From positions 1 through 6,790 of the forward strand of contig CALMWN010000095.1 in assembly GCA_937873555.1 (NCBI GenBank): a stretch of DNA of 6,790 bases, written 5' to 3'. A model generated the notes under the pieces. That model ran no database searches. It had not been told where the DNA came from and worked only from the letters and a program-made list of their open reading frames with translations. The DNA is from an uncultured Clostridia bacterium (GTDB taxonomy: Bacteria > Bacillota > Clostridia > Acetivibrionales > CALMWN01). A program made the position numbers and the translations under genes. Below, one piece after another: positions 1 through 4,493 of this stretch. Each line of letters begins with the position of its first letter. Position 1 is the stretch's first letter.

Positions 1-28
1 CATAGTTAAAGGGTATAAGTTTATCCAT
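1..28 (-). CDS. Probable phage antirepressor, N-terminus only
   Basis: This is a partial gene that runs off the left edge. An ATG at 28 follows an excellent ribosome site (AAAGGAGGA, 32-40) and opens MDKLIPFNY. That opening closely resembles the first residues of phage BRO-N/ANT-type antirepressors (M-x-x-LIPFNYE), which antagonise the phage repressor or regulate early genes. It follows the Cro-like gene in the same direction with a gap of about 50 bases, the usual place for such a gene in an early operon. Only nine codons are visible, so the family call rests on the N-terminal motif and the position; the start codon itself is well supported. Confidence 0.5.
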
Positions 29-80
29 AAGTCCTCCTTTGTGAGATGGTTTTAAAGCCTCTATGCAGGGCTTGTCCTGT

Positions 81-353
81 TTATGCGGATTTCTCATTTG
101 AGAAAATCCAGTCAAAAAAAAGGGATTGAATGGTAACGTCCTCTCCAAGGTTCCTGAAATGGTAATAGATATTGACCTTGTCAGAGGAAGTAAATTCACT
201 CTCACAGTCAAGTTTGCGCGTAAAAGTCTGATAACACTTGTCGCCGGTGATCTTGGCAAAATCCGAGTCACTCATTCTGTATTTGCCTTTTAATTTTCTG
301 ATTTCTGGATAGGTGATGATATCGTTTGAAATGAATTCTGAAAGTTTAAACAT
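81..353 (-). CDS. Cro-like XRE-type DNA-binding protein
   Basis: This is a 90-residue protein made divergently from the repressor gene and probably the Cro counterpart of the switch. Residues 17-80 fit a short helix-turn-helix protein. IRKLKGKYRMSDSDFAKITG looks like the scaffold and first HTH helix. TFTRKLDCESEFTSSDKV matches the recognition-helix pattern tFsrKlngkseFtlsei of Gram-positive phage Cro-like proteins, and the LFF ending matches the usual 'I-D-x-LFF'. I chose ATG 353 over the upstream GTG 368 because that GTG lies within the ribosome site (GTGAGG), which is spaced about 9 bases before ATG 353. The last codons contain a full copy of the switch operator (90-105). The HTH assignment is by pattern only. 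Confidence 0.62.
   Translation of the reverse strand: MFKLSEFISNDIITYPEIRKLKGKYRMSDSDFAKITGDKCYQTFTRKLDCESEFTSSDKVNIYYHFRNLGEDVTIQSLFFDWIFSNEKSA
90..105. promoter_or_regulatory. Repressor/Cro operator copy within cro-like 3' end
   Basis: The sequence TTTCTCA-TT-TGAGAAA is a perfect 7+7 inverted repeat with a 2-bp centre, identical to the copy at 389-404. It lies inside the last codons of the Cro-like gene (coding F-S-N-E-K), about 60 bases before the antirepressor ATG. It could let the repressor control or block transcription into the downstream gene. I see no convincing promoter beside it. Confidence 0.6.
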
Positions 354-388
354 TTGTATTCGCCTCACTTTTGTTTCTATGTCTTGTG

Positions 389-404
389 TTTCTCATTTGA
401 GAAA
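389..404. promoter_or_regulatory. Operator at the cro-like promoter
   Basis: The site TTTCTCA-TT-TGAGAAA lies directly after the -10 box of the leftward promoter, covering the likely transcription start. A bound repressor would shut off the lytic operon. It is identical to the copy at 90-105, and its centre is 86 bp from the copy at 475-490. Confidence 0.72.
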
Positions 405-434
405 ATTATATAACATACAATATATTCCTGTCAA
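405..434 (-). promoter_or_regulatory. Leftward early (lytic) promoter
   Basis: Reading leftward, a perfect -35 TTGACA (429-434) is followed after 18 bp by a perfect -10 TATAAT (405-410). This would drive the Cro-like gene and the probable antirepressor. The -10 box touches the operator at 389-404. Confidence 0.72.
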
Positions 435-465
435 TAGGGTTTATGACTAATTTTTAAAAAATTAT

Positions 466-492
466 TTGATTCTTTTCTCAATTGAGTATAAT
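466..492 (+). promoter_or_regulatory. Repressor-integrase promoter with overlapping operator
   Basis: TATAAT (487-492) lies 40 bases before the repressor ATG. The best -35 is TTGATT (466-471), with a short 15-bp spacer. The operator TTTCTCA-AT-TGAGTAT (475-490) fills the spacer and enters the -10, so the repressor probably represses its own gene, and the Cro-like protein may use the same site. The operator match is 12 of 14 arm positions. Confidence 0.6.
475..490. promoter_or_regulatory. Operator at the repressor promoter
   Basis: TTTCTCA-AT-TGAGTAT matches the left arm of the operator perfectly and the right arm at 5 of 7 positions. Its core CTCAATTGAG is a perfect palindrome. The arm mismatches suggest weaker binding than at the lytic promoter, as expected for autoregulation. 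Confidence 0.6.
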
Positions 493-531
493 ATATAGAC
501 AATATATTTAAAAAATAGAAAGGTTATTGTC

Positions 532-765
532 ATGGAGGAACATGTAAGGGTATCCGGCGAAAGATTAAAGGCATTAAGAATCGAAAGAAATTTAACCCTT
601 GAAGTACTTGCTGAAATGGCCGGTCTTGGAGTATCGACCTTGAGCCAGTATGAAAATGGAGAGAGAGAAGTTAAAACGGTAAACCTTCTAAAGATAATGA
701 AGTTTTTTGACGTATCTGCTGATTATCTTCTTGGGGTAAGTGATATGAGGAAATGTACAAAATAA
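532..765 (+). CDS. XRE-family phage repressor, single domain
   Basis: This is a 77-residue HTH protein and probably the lysogeny repressor. Residues 11-67 are a standard XRE domain: GERLKALRIERNLTLEVLAE, then AGLGVSTLSQYENGER containing the recognition helix (about 34-42), then the final helices and the closing DYLLG signature. There is no C-terminal LexA/S24 peptidase domain, so it cannot cleave itself on RecA activation as lambda CI does. The ATG is 8 bases after AGAAAGG. It is followed 12 bases later by the integrase, so the two are co-transcribed. The promoter and operators are immediately upstream. An alternative is a transcription regulator with a separate repressor elsewhere, but the position is classic. 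Confidence 0.9.
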   Translation: MEEHVRVSGERLKALRIERNLTLEVLAEMAGLGVSTLSQYENGEREVKTVNLLKIMKFFDVSADYLLGVSDMRKCTK

Positions 766-777
766 AAGGGTGATATC

Positions 778-1995
778 ATGGCAAAACAAAGGAATCCCAA
801 TGGAATGGGAAGCTACAAAAAACGCAAAAGCGATAATAGATACGAATGGCATCAGACTGTGGATGGCCAGGATCGTTATCTATCCGCAAAAACACCTGCT
901 TTACTGCAAGAGAAGGTAAAAAGGGTTGCTGATTTGCCTATTATAAAAGAAAAATTCAAGGTATCAGAATGGTTCGAAAAATGGCTAGGCAATATCGAAA
1001 CCTTAAAAAAGAAGGCTACTTACGAACAATATAAAACATTGTATAAGCAGCATATTAAGCCGGTCATAGGCGGCAGGAAGATGAAAGATATTAAACAGTA
1101 TGACATTCAAAAGGTCATTGCTGAAATGGCAGTAAAAAATAGGCATAAAAGGGTTAAGGATAAAGAGACAAAAAAATATATCTGGGAAGATACTGGAGAG
1201 AAACTAAGTACCTGGACAATGAAACATACTCGGAAAGTTATGAATATAGCATTCTCAAAAGCTTTTGACGACAAGATAATTCCTAGTAATCCAGTGTATA
1301 AAATCGAAATACCCAAAAGACAGGCAAAACCCCGCAAAACATTAAAAACATCCGAATTGAAAATCCTGTTCGAACACGCAAAAAATACTCGTTGGTATTG
1401 GTCTTTAAGGTTTTTACTCGTTACCGGGATTCGTCGCGGTGAATTACTGGCTCTCAGATGGTCCGATATAGACAACGAGAATCAAAGCATAACAATTGAT
1501 GAGTCAAACAGCTCCGCGGGCGTGGGTGATACAAAGTCTGCTGAAGTGCATTATGTCCCTTTGTCCGGATGGGCTAAATATTATTTGGAAAAACAGAAGG
1601 AAATGCTCGTCAATGAAAATAATCCAGCCTTATTGAATGAAGAATTAAAGAAGGCAGATTTAATTTTCCCCTCGGAAGATGGAACAATGATGAAGCCCGA
1701 CAGCCTCAACAGCGTCATTGATAGAATAAACAAAAAAGCCGGAATCCATGTTACCCCGCATATGTTCAGACACACTTTTGTCTATATGTCAAAAGGTCTT
1801 CTAACAAAATCAGAACTCCAAGAAGCGTTAGGGCATGACGAATCCACAACAACTGAGGACATTTACGGGACGATGCTATCTGATACCCAAAAAGTAGCTA
1901 CAAAAATAAATTACGCATTCACTCCCTTGGAAGAAGAAATAAACAAAAAAGAAGGCACGTCAGGTAAAGTCATTCCGTTCAGAAAAGCAAAATGA
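778..1995 (+). CDS. int: Phage tyrosine recombinase (site-specific integrase)
   Basis: A 405-residue integrase that recombines attP with a tRNA-Pro attB. Residues 5-50 (GMGSYKKRK..YEWHQTVDG) look like the AP2-like arm-binding domain. Residues 60-165 are the SAM-like core-binding domain, beginning KVSEWFEKWL. Residues 190-375 are the catalytic domain. All catalytic positions are present: R219 in TGIRRGEL, K253 in the beta-hairpin DTKS, H328 and R331 in HMFRH, H353 in LGH, and nucleophile Y363 in DIYG. The size and layout match Gram-positive phage and Tn916-type integrases. AAAAGGG (764-770) precedes the ATG by 7 bases. The gene ends immediately before the left arm-type repeats and reads toward the attachment core. 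Confidence 0.97.
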   Translation: MAKQRNPNGMGSYKKRKSDNRYEWHQTVDGQDRYLSAKTPALLQEKVKRVADLPIIKEKFKVSEWFEKWLGNIETLKKKATYEQYKTLYKQHIKPVIGGRKMKDIKQYDIQKVIAEMAVKNRHKRVKDKETKKYIWEDTGEKLSTWTMKHTRKVMNIAFSKAFDDKIIPSNPVYKIEIPKRQAKPRKTLKTSELKILFEHAKNTRWYWSLRFLLVTGIRRGELLALRWSDIDNENQSITIDESNSSAGVGDTKSAEVHYVPLSGWAKYYLEKQKEMLVNENNPALLNEELKKADLIFPSEDGTMMKPDSLNSVIDRINKKAGIHVTPHMFRHTFVYMSKGLLTKSELQEALGHDESTTTEDIYGTMLSDTQKVATKINYAFTPLEEEINKKEGTSGKVIPFRKAK

Positions 1996-1996
1996 C

Positions 1997-2014
1997 ACCC
2001 CAGATTTACCCCAG
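1997..2014 (+). repeat. Left pair of integrase arm-type repeats
   Basis: ACCCCAGAT occurs twice in direct orientation with an 11-bp period, starting at 1997 and 2008, just after the integrase stop. The same arrangement recurs at 2243-2260, and similarity continues into a following AT-rich segment ending TTTAAAAG. These are likely binding sites for the integrase N-terminal domain. Confidence 0.6.
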
Positions 2015-2111
2015 ATATTATTTAAAAGTTGCAGGAATACCACCCATTATTTAGGAGTTTTACGATTGAGAAATTGCCTTGAAATGCTGTAATATTAAAG
2101 ATTTTTAATAG

Positions 2112-2127
2112 TTTCTCGAATGAGTAA
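2112..2127. promoter_or_regulatory. Operator-like site beside the attachment core
   Basis: TTTCTCG-AA-TGAGTAA matches the switch operator at 12 of 14 arm positions with the same 2-bp centre. It ends 12 bp before the tRNA-like core. A half-site TGAGAAA lies nearby at 2067-2073. The repressor or Cro-like protein may bind inside attP. No clear promoter is adjacent. Confidence 0.42.
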
Positions 2128-2139
2128 TTTATCAGAATC

Positions 2140-2189
2140 CTTGCTTGGGGTGCAAGAGGTCGCGTGTTCAAGTCACGTCACTCCGACCA
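2140..2189 (+). other. tRNA-Pro(GGG) 3' half, attachment core
   Basis: The segment folds as the last 50 bases of a tRNA. The anticodon stem CTTGC/GCAAG encloses loop TTGGGGT (anticodon GGG, proline). It is followed by variable AGGTC, T arm GCGTG-TTCAAGT-CACGT, acceptor strand CACTCCG, discriminator A and encoded CCA. No D arm or 5' acceptor strand lies upstream, so it is not a functional gene by itself. Phages carry such halves to rebuild the tRNA gene after integrating into it. The crossover should lie within this block. Confidence 0.85.
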
Positions 2190-2192
2190 GTT

Positions 2193-2234
2193 AAAAACAG
2201 CGGGTTCCAAGGTAATTGGATTCCCGCTGTTTTT
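2193..2234. terminator. Bidirectional rho-independent terminator after the tRNA half
   Basis: AAAAACAGCGGG (2193-2204) pairs perfectly with CCCGCTGTTTTT (2223-2234), with an inner CCAA/TTGG pairing. The stem is flanked by A and T runs, so it can work both ways. It would end transcription of the restored tRNA gene after integration and of the leftward small gene at 2266-2502. Confidence 0.8.
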
Positions 2235-2242
2235 GTGAAAAC

Positions 2243-2260
2243 ACCCCAGTTACACCCCAG
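2243..2260 (+). repeat. Right pair of integrase arm-type repeats
   Basis: ACCCCAGTT occurs twice in direct orientation, starting at 2243 and 2254, again with an 11-bp period. The orientation is the same as in the left pair. The copies sit between the terminator and the end of the small leftward gene. Confidence 0.6.
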
Positions 2261-2265
2261 TTATT

Positions 2266-2502
2266 TTAAAAGCCGTTCTTGCCATCAAGAAAAGCCTGCC
2301 TGTAAATAGTGCTTGAATGACACGAATTTTTTTTAGCGCTTACCGATTCGAATTTAAGGTATTCCCTTTGCAGATCGGGAGACAACAGGTTAAAAAATGT
2401 CTTGCTTGCTTCGCGGGCTTCTGCTGAAACAACCAGACACTCGGCATCTTTCTTAATAATTTCTTCGCATCTCTCCATTGCGAATTCATCAAAGCTACTC
2501 AC
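2266..2502 (-). CDS. SOS-regulated small helical protein of unknown function
   Basis: A 78-residue, mostly helical, charged protein without membrane segments. The start is GTG 2502, about 10 bases after AAAGGAG (2513-2519); the internal ATG at codon 9 lacks a ribosome site. The ending IYRQAFLDGKNGF resembles small phage-associated helical proteins such as the DUF6809 group (pattern F-x-x-GF-x-x-G), but only weakly. The promoter carries a LexA box, so expression should rise on DNA damage. The gene ends beside the right arm repeats of attP. Position and size would suit an excision-directionality factor or an antirepressor, but there is no recognisable MerR/Xis-type HTH. Function unknown. Confidence 0.72.
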   Translation of the reverse strand: MSSFDEFAMERCEEIIKKDAECLVVSAEAREASKTFFNLLSPDLQREYLKFESVSAKKNSCHSSTIYRQAFLDGKNGF

Positions 2503-2521
2503 TCACAGTCAACTCCTTTGT

Positions 2522-2535
2522 CGAACATATGTTCT
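2522..2535. promoter_or_regulatory. LexA (SOS) box
   Basis: CGAACATATGTTCT matches the Bacillus-type LexA consensus CGAAC-RNRY-GTTYG at 13 of 14 positions and contains the perfect palindrome GAACATATGTTC. It covers the likely start point of the leftward promoter at 2541-2568, so LexA would block initiation. Confidence 0.8.
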
Positions 2536-2540
2536 TTTAA

Positions 2541-2568
2541 ATTATAGCATGATACACGTCCAAAGCAA
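2541..2568 (-). promoter_or_regulatory. Leftward promoter of the SOS-regulated gene
   Basis: Reading leftward, -10 TATAAT (2541-2546) is preceded by the extended motif TGC (2547-2549). The -35 is TTGCTT (2563-2568), with a 16-bp spacer. The LexA box follows six bases after the -10. Gene start is 39 bases downstream of the -10. Confidence 0.7.
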
Positions 2569-2817
2569 GTCCTATTTTTAGTATATTCACCTAACCGAAA
2601 ATTGACAAGTCAACAAACTACCCAATCTCATAGTGCATATTACCCACGGATTCCACGATATGGAATACGCATATTGAGGCGTGCAGGAAGTTAAGAAGCT
2701 TTTGGGAATTGGTTTAAATTTTGTAAGATTTGGTTGTAATATAAATGAAACAGGCAACGATTTACTGTATTGAAATACATAGGATTATGTTATATGATGG
2801 TGCGGGGGGGTGAGGGT
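2569..2817. other. Non-coding stretch between divergent genes
   Basis: No open reading frame of note is visible. It holds an inverted repeat TTGAC-AA-GTCAA (2602-2613), a second inverted repeat ATTCCA-cgata-TGGAAT (2650-2666), and two direct copies of GCATATT (2635-2641 and 2669-2675) bracketing the latter. A possible weak promoter for the rightward gene contains TAATAT (2737-2742) or TATAAA (2740-2745), without a good -35. The inverted repeats may be operators, but nothing proves this. Confidence 0.4.
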
Positions 2818-3126
2818 GTGGCAGATTTGTGCCTTGAATGCTTTAACAAACTGAATAATACAAGTTTAGGGATGGAAGATATAGAATTATCATTCCCCAA
2901 TAGCTTATGTGATAGATGCATGGAAATACGGCCTATTGTTATTAAAATAAGGAAGCATAAGCGCGAAAAAAGAAAAGACTTCGTAATGGGAATCTCCATT
3001 TTTGCATTGATTTACACGGGATTTTACGTTATGCTTTCATTACGCTGGTATTTGGCGGTTCCTCTATCGATATTATATTTCAGTTGCGGCATTGGGTTAG
3101 TATATTATTACTCAAAACAAAATTAG
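2818..3126 (+). CDS. CxxC/CxxC membrane protein, possible phage moron
   Basis: A 102-residue protein that begins MADLCLECFNKLN, with C5-x-x-C8 and C31-x-x-C34 forming a probable zinc-binding knuckle. A basic stretch follows (KIRKHKREKRKD, 43-54), then two hydrophobic helices (about 55-74 and 78-97). The N-terminal part resembles a short family of Firmicutes/phage proteins with ...CLECFNKLN...LC..C; the two-helix tail looks like an addition. GTG 2818 is preferred because it gives that family start and follows a G-rich stretch (2803-2816). TTG 2770 and ATG 2794/2797 in the same frame are alternatives. It is the only rightward gene between two leftward units, as expected of an independently expressed cargo gene. 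Function unknown. Confidence 0.65.
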   Translation: MADLCLECFNKLNNTSLGMEDIELSFPNSLCDRCMEIRPIVIKIRKHKREKRKDFVMGISIFALIYTGFYVMLSLRWYLAVPLSILYFSCGIGLVYYYSKQN

Positions 3127-3148
3127 AGCCCGCCGGTTAAGACGGGCT
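3127..3148. terminator. Hairpin between converging genes
   Basis: AGCCCG pairs with CGGGCT around loop CCGGTTAAGA, starting at the base after the rightward gene's stop. A T-rich run (TAATTTTGTTTTG) follows only on the leftward strand, so it probably backs up termination of the late operon. The hairpin could also protect the 3' end of the rightward transcript. The same loop recurs at 4188-4209. Confidence 0.5.
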
Positions 3149-3155
3149 GCGCTGT

Positions 3156-3176
3156 AAAAAATCCCCTTTGCAGGGG
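3156..3176 (-). terminator. Terminator of the leftward lysis operon
   Basis: Reading leftward, CCCC-TGCAAA-GGGG (3163-3176) is followed by A and TTTTTT (3156-3162). The stem is short but GC-only and has a clear U run. It lies 17 bases after the stop of the last gene of the late operon. Confidence 0.6.
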
Positions 3177-3192
3177 TAGGAGGATTGCCGGG

Positions 3193-3363
3193 TTATACCG
3201 AACAAGCGGAATATCCGCAACTCACACACGTCTTACATCCACCCTCGTGCCGCAACTCTCTGCCACAGTCAGGGCATGATATGTCATACTCCTTCTTTTT
3301 GGGACAGGGACAGTCTACATACATGGCGTATTTAGCTTGGCAATTTATACATGGGTCCTTCAT
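3193..3363 (-). CDS. Ten-cysteine zinc-ribbon mini-protein
   Basis: A 56-residue protein with ten cysteines. C5-x-x-C8 and C18-x-C20 form a first cluster. C30-PD-C33 with C43-KT-C46, C49 and C54 form a second. The segment SCPDCGRELRHEGGCKTCVS followed by CGYSAC matches the zinc-finger tail known from adenosylcobalamin-dependent ribonucleotide reductases and various phage proteins (CP-x-C-G-x(5,8)-GC-x-x-C-x-x-CG-x-S-x-C). The start ATG overlaps the phosphoesterase stop (ATGA), so translation is coupled and the two products are likely made together. It is the last gene of the operon, followed by a terminator. A DNA-, RNA- or protein-binding role is possible; I cannot assign one. Confidence 0.82.
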   Translation of the reverse strand: MKDPCINCQAKYAMYVDCPCPKKKEYDISCPDCGRELRHEGGCKTCVSCGYSACSV

Positions 3364-4169
3364 ACCGCACTTCCCACCCTTATTTCAATTTCTTTTCTTC
3401 TGCCGTTCAATTCAATAGGTAAAGCACCCTTCCCGCCGGGTAACATTAGCTTGCGAGCTGCATATCCACCATAGTCAGCCCAAGCTGTGCAAATGGCATT
3501 TGATACGCTTCTTATGCGTATTATATCGTTGCGTGGGTCTATCTGACGAACAGGGAACGAATGCCCTACCTTACCCTTATGGACGTGACCACATATGGAA
3601 AAATCAACACCCTCGATTGCCATTGTTCTCTGTTGCATTTTGTTCACCATGTTTCCGACATACATTCCCCCGCCGTCTCCGTGGACTACCCACCCAACAT
3701 ATGTAACAGGCTCGGCGTTTTTACCATGCTGGCTATATCTGCCAAAGCTTATCTTCACAAAGGCTTCATTCTCCCTGTAAAGTCGCCTTGCCTCATCATC
3801 GCCCACCAACCTACAAGCTATGTCCCATACCAGTTGTGAGTCGGTTTCCTTCGATGAACGGGCTTCGTGGTTCCCAGGAACAAACCAGAGACACTTATTT
3901 GCCACAGGCCGCATTAATTCAATAAAGTGTTCTTTCTGTTCGTGTGGGCTTCTTTTTTCGTTGTAGACATTCGATACGCTTGATTTTATGGCATTATTCA
4001 GATTATCGCCCGTATATCCCCAATACCTAAAGGGTTCTGCCGAGATAAACTTGACAAAGCCCTTGAACATATCTTCGTCTGTTTTCTCGTCCCCGTCGTG
4101 GTAATCGTTGACGGAATAGAGTTCTATCTTGGGAAAATCGGGCAGTTTATGGACTATTAATTGTTCCAT
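3360..4169 (-). CDS. Calcineurin-like metallophosphoesterase
   Basis: A 269-residue enzyme of the metallophosphoesterase superfamily, with the metal-binding blocks in order: D22-Y-H24 (variant of D-x-H), G54-D55-N56, G99-N100-H101-E102, H163-G-D165, and G194-H195-V-H197. These would hold a dinuclear metal centre that hydrolyses phosphomono- or diesters; the substrate is unknown. ATG 4169 follows AGGAGG (4175-4180) by five bases. It is downstream of the lysis genes in the same transcript and overlaps the zinc-ribbon gene by four bases. Relatives occur in late regions of Gram-positive phages and prophages. A nuclease or nucleotide-phosphatase role is possible. No signal peptide is seen, so it should be cytoplasmic. 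Confidence 0.88.
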   Translation of the reverse strand: MEQLIVHKLPDFPKIELYSVNDYHDGDEKTDEDMFKGFVKFISAEPFRYWGYTGDNLNNAIKSSVSNVYNEKRSPHEQKEHFIELMRPVANKCLWFVPGNHEARSSKETDSQLVWDIACRLVGDDEARRLYRENEAFVKISFGRYSQHGKNAEPVTYVGWVVHGDGGGMYVGNMVNKMQQRTMAIEGVDFSICGHVHKGKVGHSFPVRQIDPRNDIIRIRSVSNAICTAWADYGGYAARKLMLPGGKGALPIELNGRRKEIEIRVGSAV

Positions 4170-4187
4170 TAAGACCTCCTAAAGAAT

Positions 4188-4209
4188 AAGCCCCCGGTTA
4201 AGAGGGCTT
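4188..4209 (-). terminator. Intercistronic hairpin, possible attenuator
   Basis: AAGCCC pairs with GGGCTT around loop CCGGTTAAGA, three bases after the membrane-protein stop and just before the phosphoesterase ribosome site. Reading leftward it is followed by ATTCTTTA, a weak U run. It may partly terminate or stabilise the upstream message. Its loop is identical to that of the 3127-3148 hairpin. Confidence 0.5.
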
Positions 4210-4212
4210 GAA

Positions 4213-4488
4213 TTACCAAGTAATTTTTCCCTTTGTAATCACCCTTAAAATAAGATTGAGAAGTGTAATGATCGCCGCCTGATCGCCTGCAGGAATAACT
4301 TCTTTGCCTGCGATAAACTGTGCTACGGCTGCAATCAATATAAGCCCGTTTACCCATACAGTCTTGGATTCATACCACTTCTTCCCTGATACTGTAATTG
4401 CCGTTACTCCTTCCTTTATAACAGGATCCAATTCGTCAACCGTTTTTTCTACCTCGCCAATGATGGCATTGATTTTCTGATCGTCCAT
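4213..4488 (-). CDS. Small phage membrane protein, holin-like
   Basis: A 91-residue protein. It has an acidic helical N-terminus (1-27), then KKWYESKTVW, one clear membrane helix (about 44-60, VWVNGLILIAAVAQFIAG), and a second moderately hydrophobic helix (about 70-85). It ends ITKGKITW. The pattern W-x-SKT-x-W-x-N...LLNLILR-x-x-T is common in small membrane proteins of Gram-positive phage lysis modules, often called holins. I chose ATG 4488 because GAAAGGG lies 8 bases upstream; GTG 4497 is in frame and overlaps the preceding stop as GTGA but has no room for a ribosome site. Holin function is inferred from size, topology and neighbours. Confidence 0.72.
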   Translation of the reverse strand: MDDQKINAIIGEVEKTVDELDPVIKEGVTAITVSGKKWYESKTVWVNGLILIAAVAQFIAGKEVIPAGDQAAIITLLNLILRVITKGKITW

Positions 4489-4493
4489 AAAAT

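Larger units (their letters stand above)
1995..2260. other. Phage attachment region (probable intact attP)
   Basis: The region begins at the integrase stop codon. It holds a left pair of ACCCCAG repeats, a repressor-operator-like site, a tRNA-Pro 3' half as recombination core, a terminator, and a right pair of ACCCCAG repeats. Integrases with an arm-binding domain use such direct repeats on both sides of the core. Having them on both sides suggests a whole attP rather than attL or attR. The attR alternative, with host DNA to the right, is less consistent with the right-hand repeats and the late phage genes beyond. Confidence 0.68.

Noticed and set aside
66..79. Imperfect palindrome CAGGGCTTGTCCTG as an operator or terminator
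   Set aside because: It has only a short stem with a mismatch and no T run; it differs from the switch operator and occurs once.
1107..1775. Leftward open frames inside the integrase gene
   Set aside because: They are antisense to a complete integrase with all catalytic residues and have no ribosome sites that I can see.
2146..2151. TGGGGT in the anticodon loop as an inverted arm-type site (reverse of ACCCCA)
   Set aside because: These bases are explained by the GGG anticodon and its fixed neighbours, so the match to the arm repeat is probably chance.
2140..2189. A functional tRNA-Pro gene
   Set aside because: Only the anticodon arm, T arm and acceptor 3' strand are present; the upstream bases do not form a D arm or 5' acceptor strand.
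3185..3839. Rightward open frames across the phosphoesterase and zinc-ribbon genes
   Set aside because: They are antisense to genes with intact motifs and translational overlap; the Cys/His richness is a reflection of the opposite strand.
4169..4357. Leftward open frame of 62 codons overlapping the holin-like gene
   Set aside because: It overlaps a better-supported gene in another frame, has an arginine/serine-rich composition and covers the hairpin at 4188-4209.
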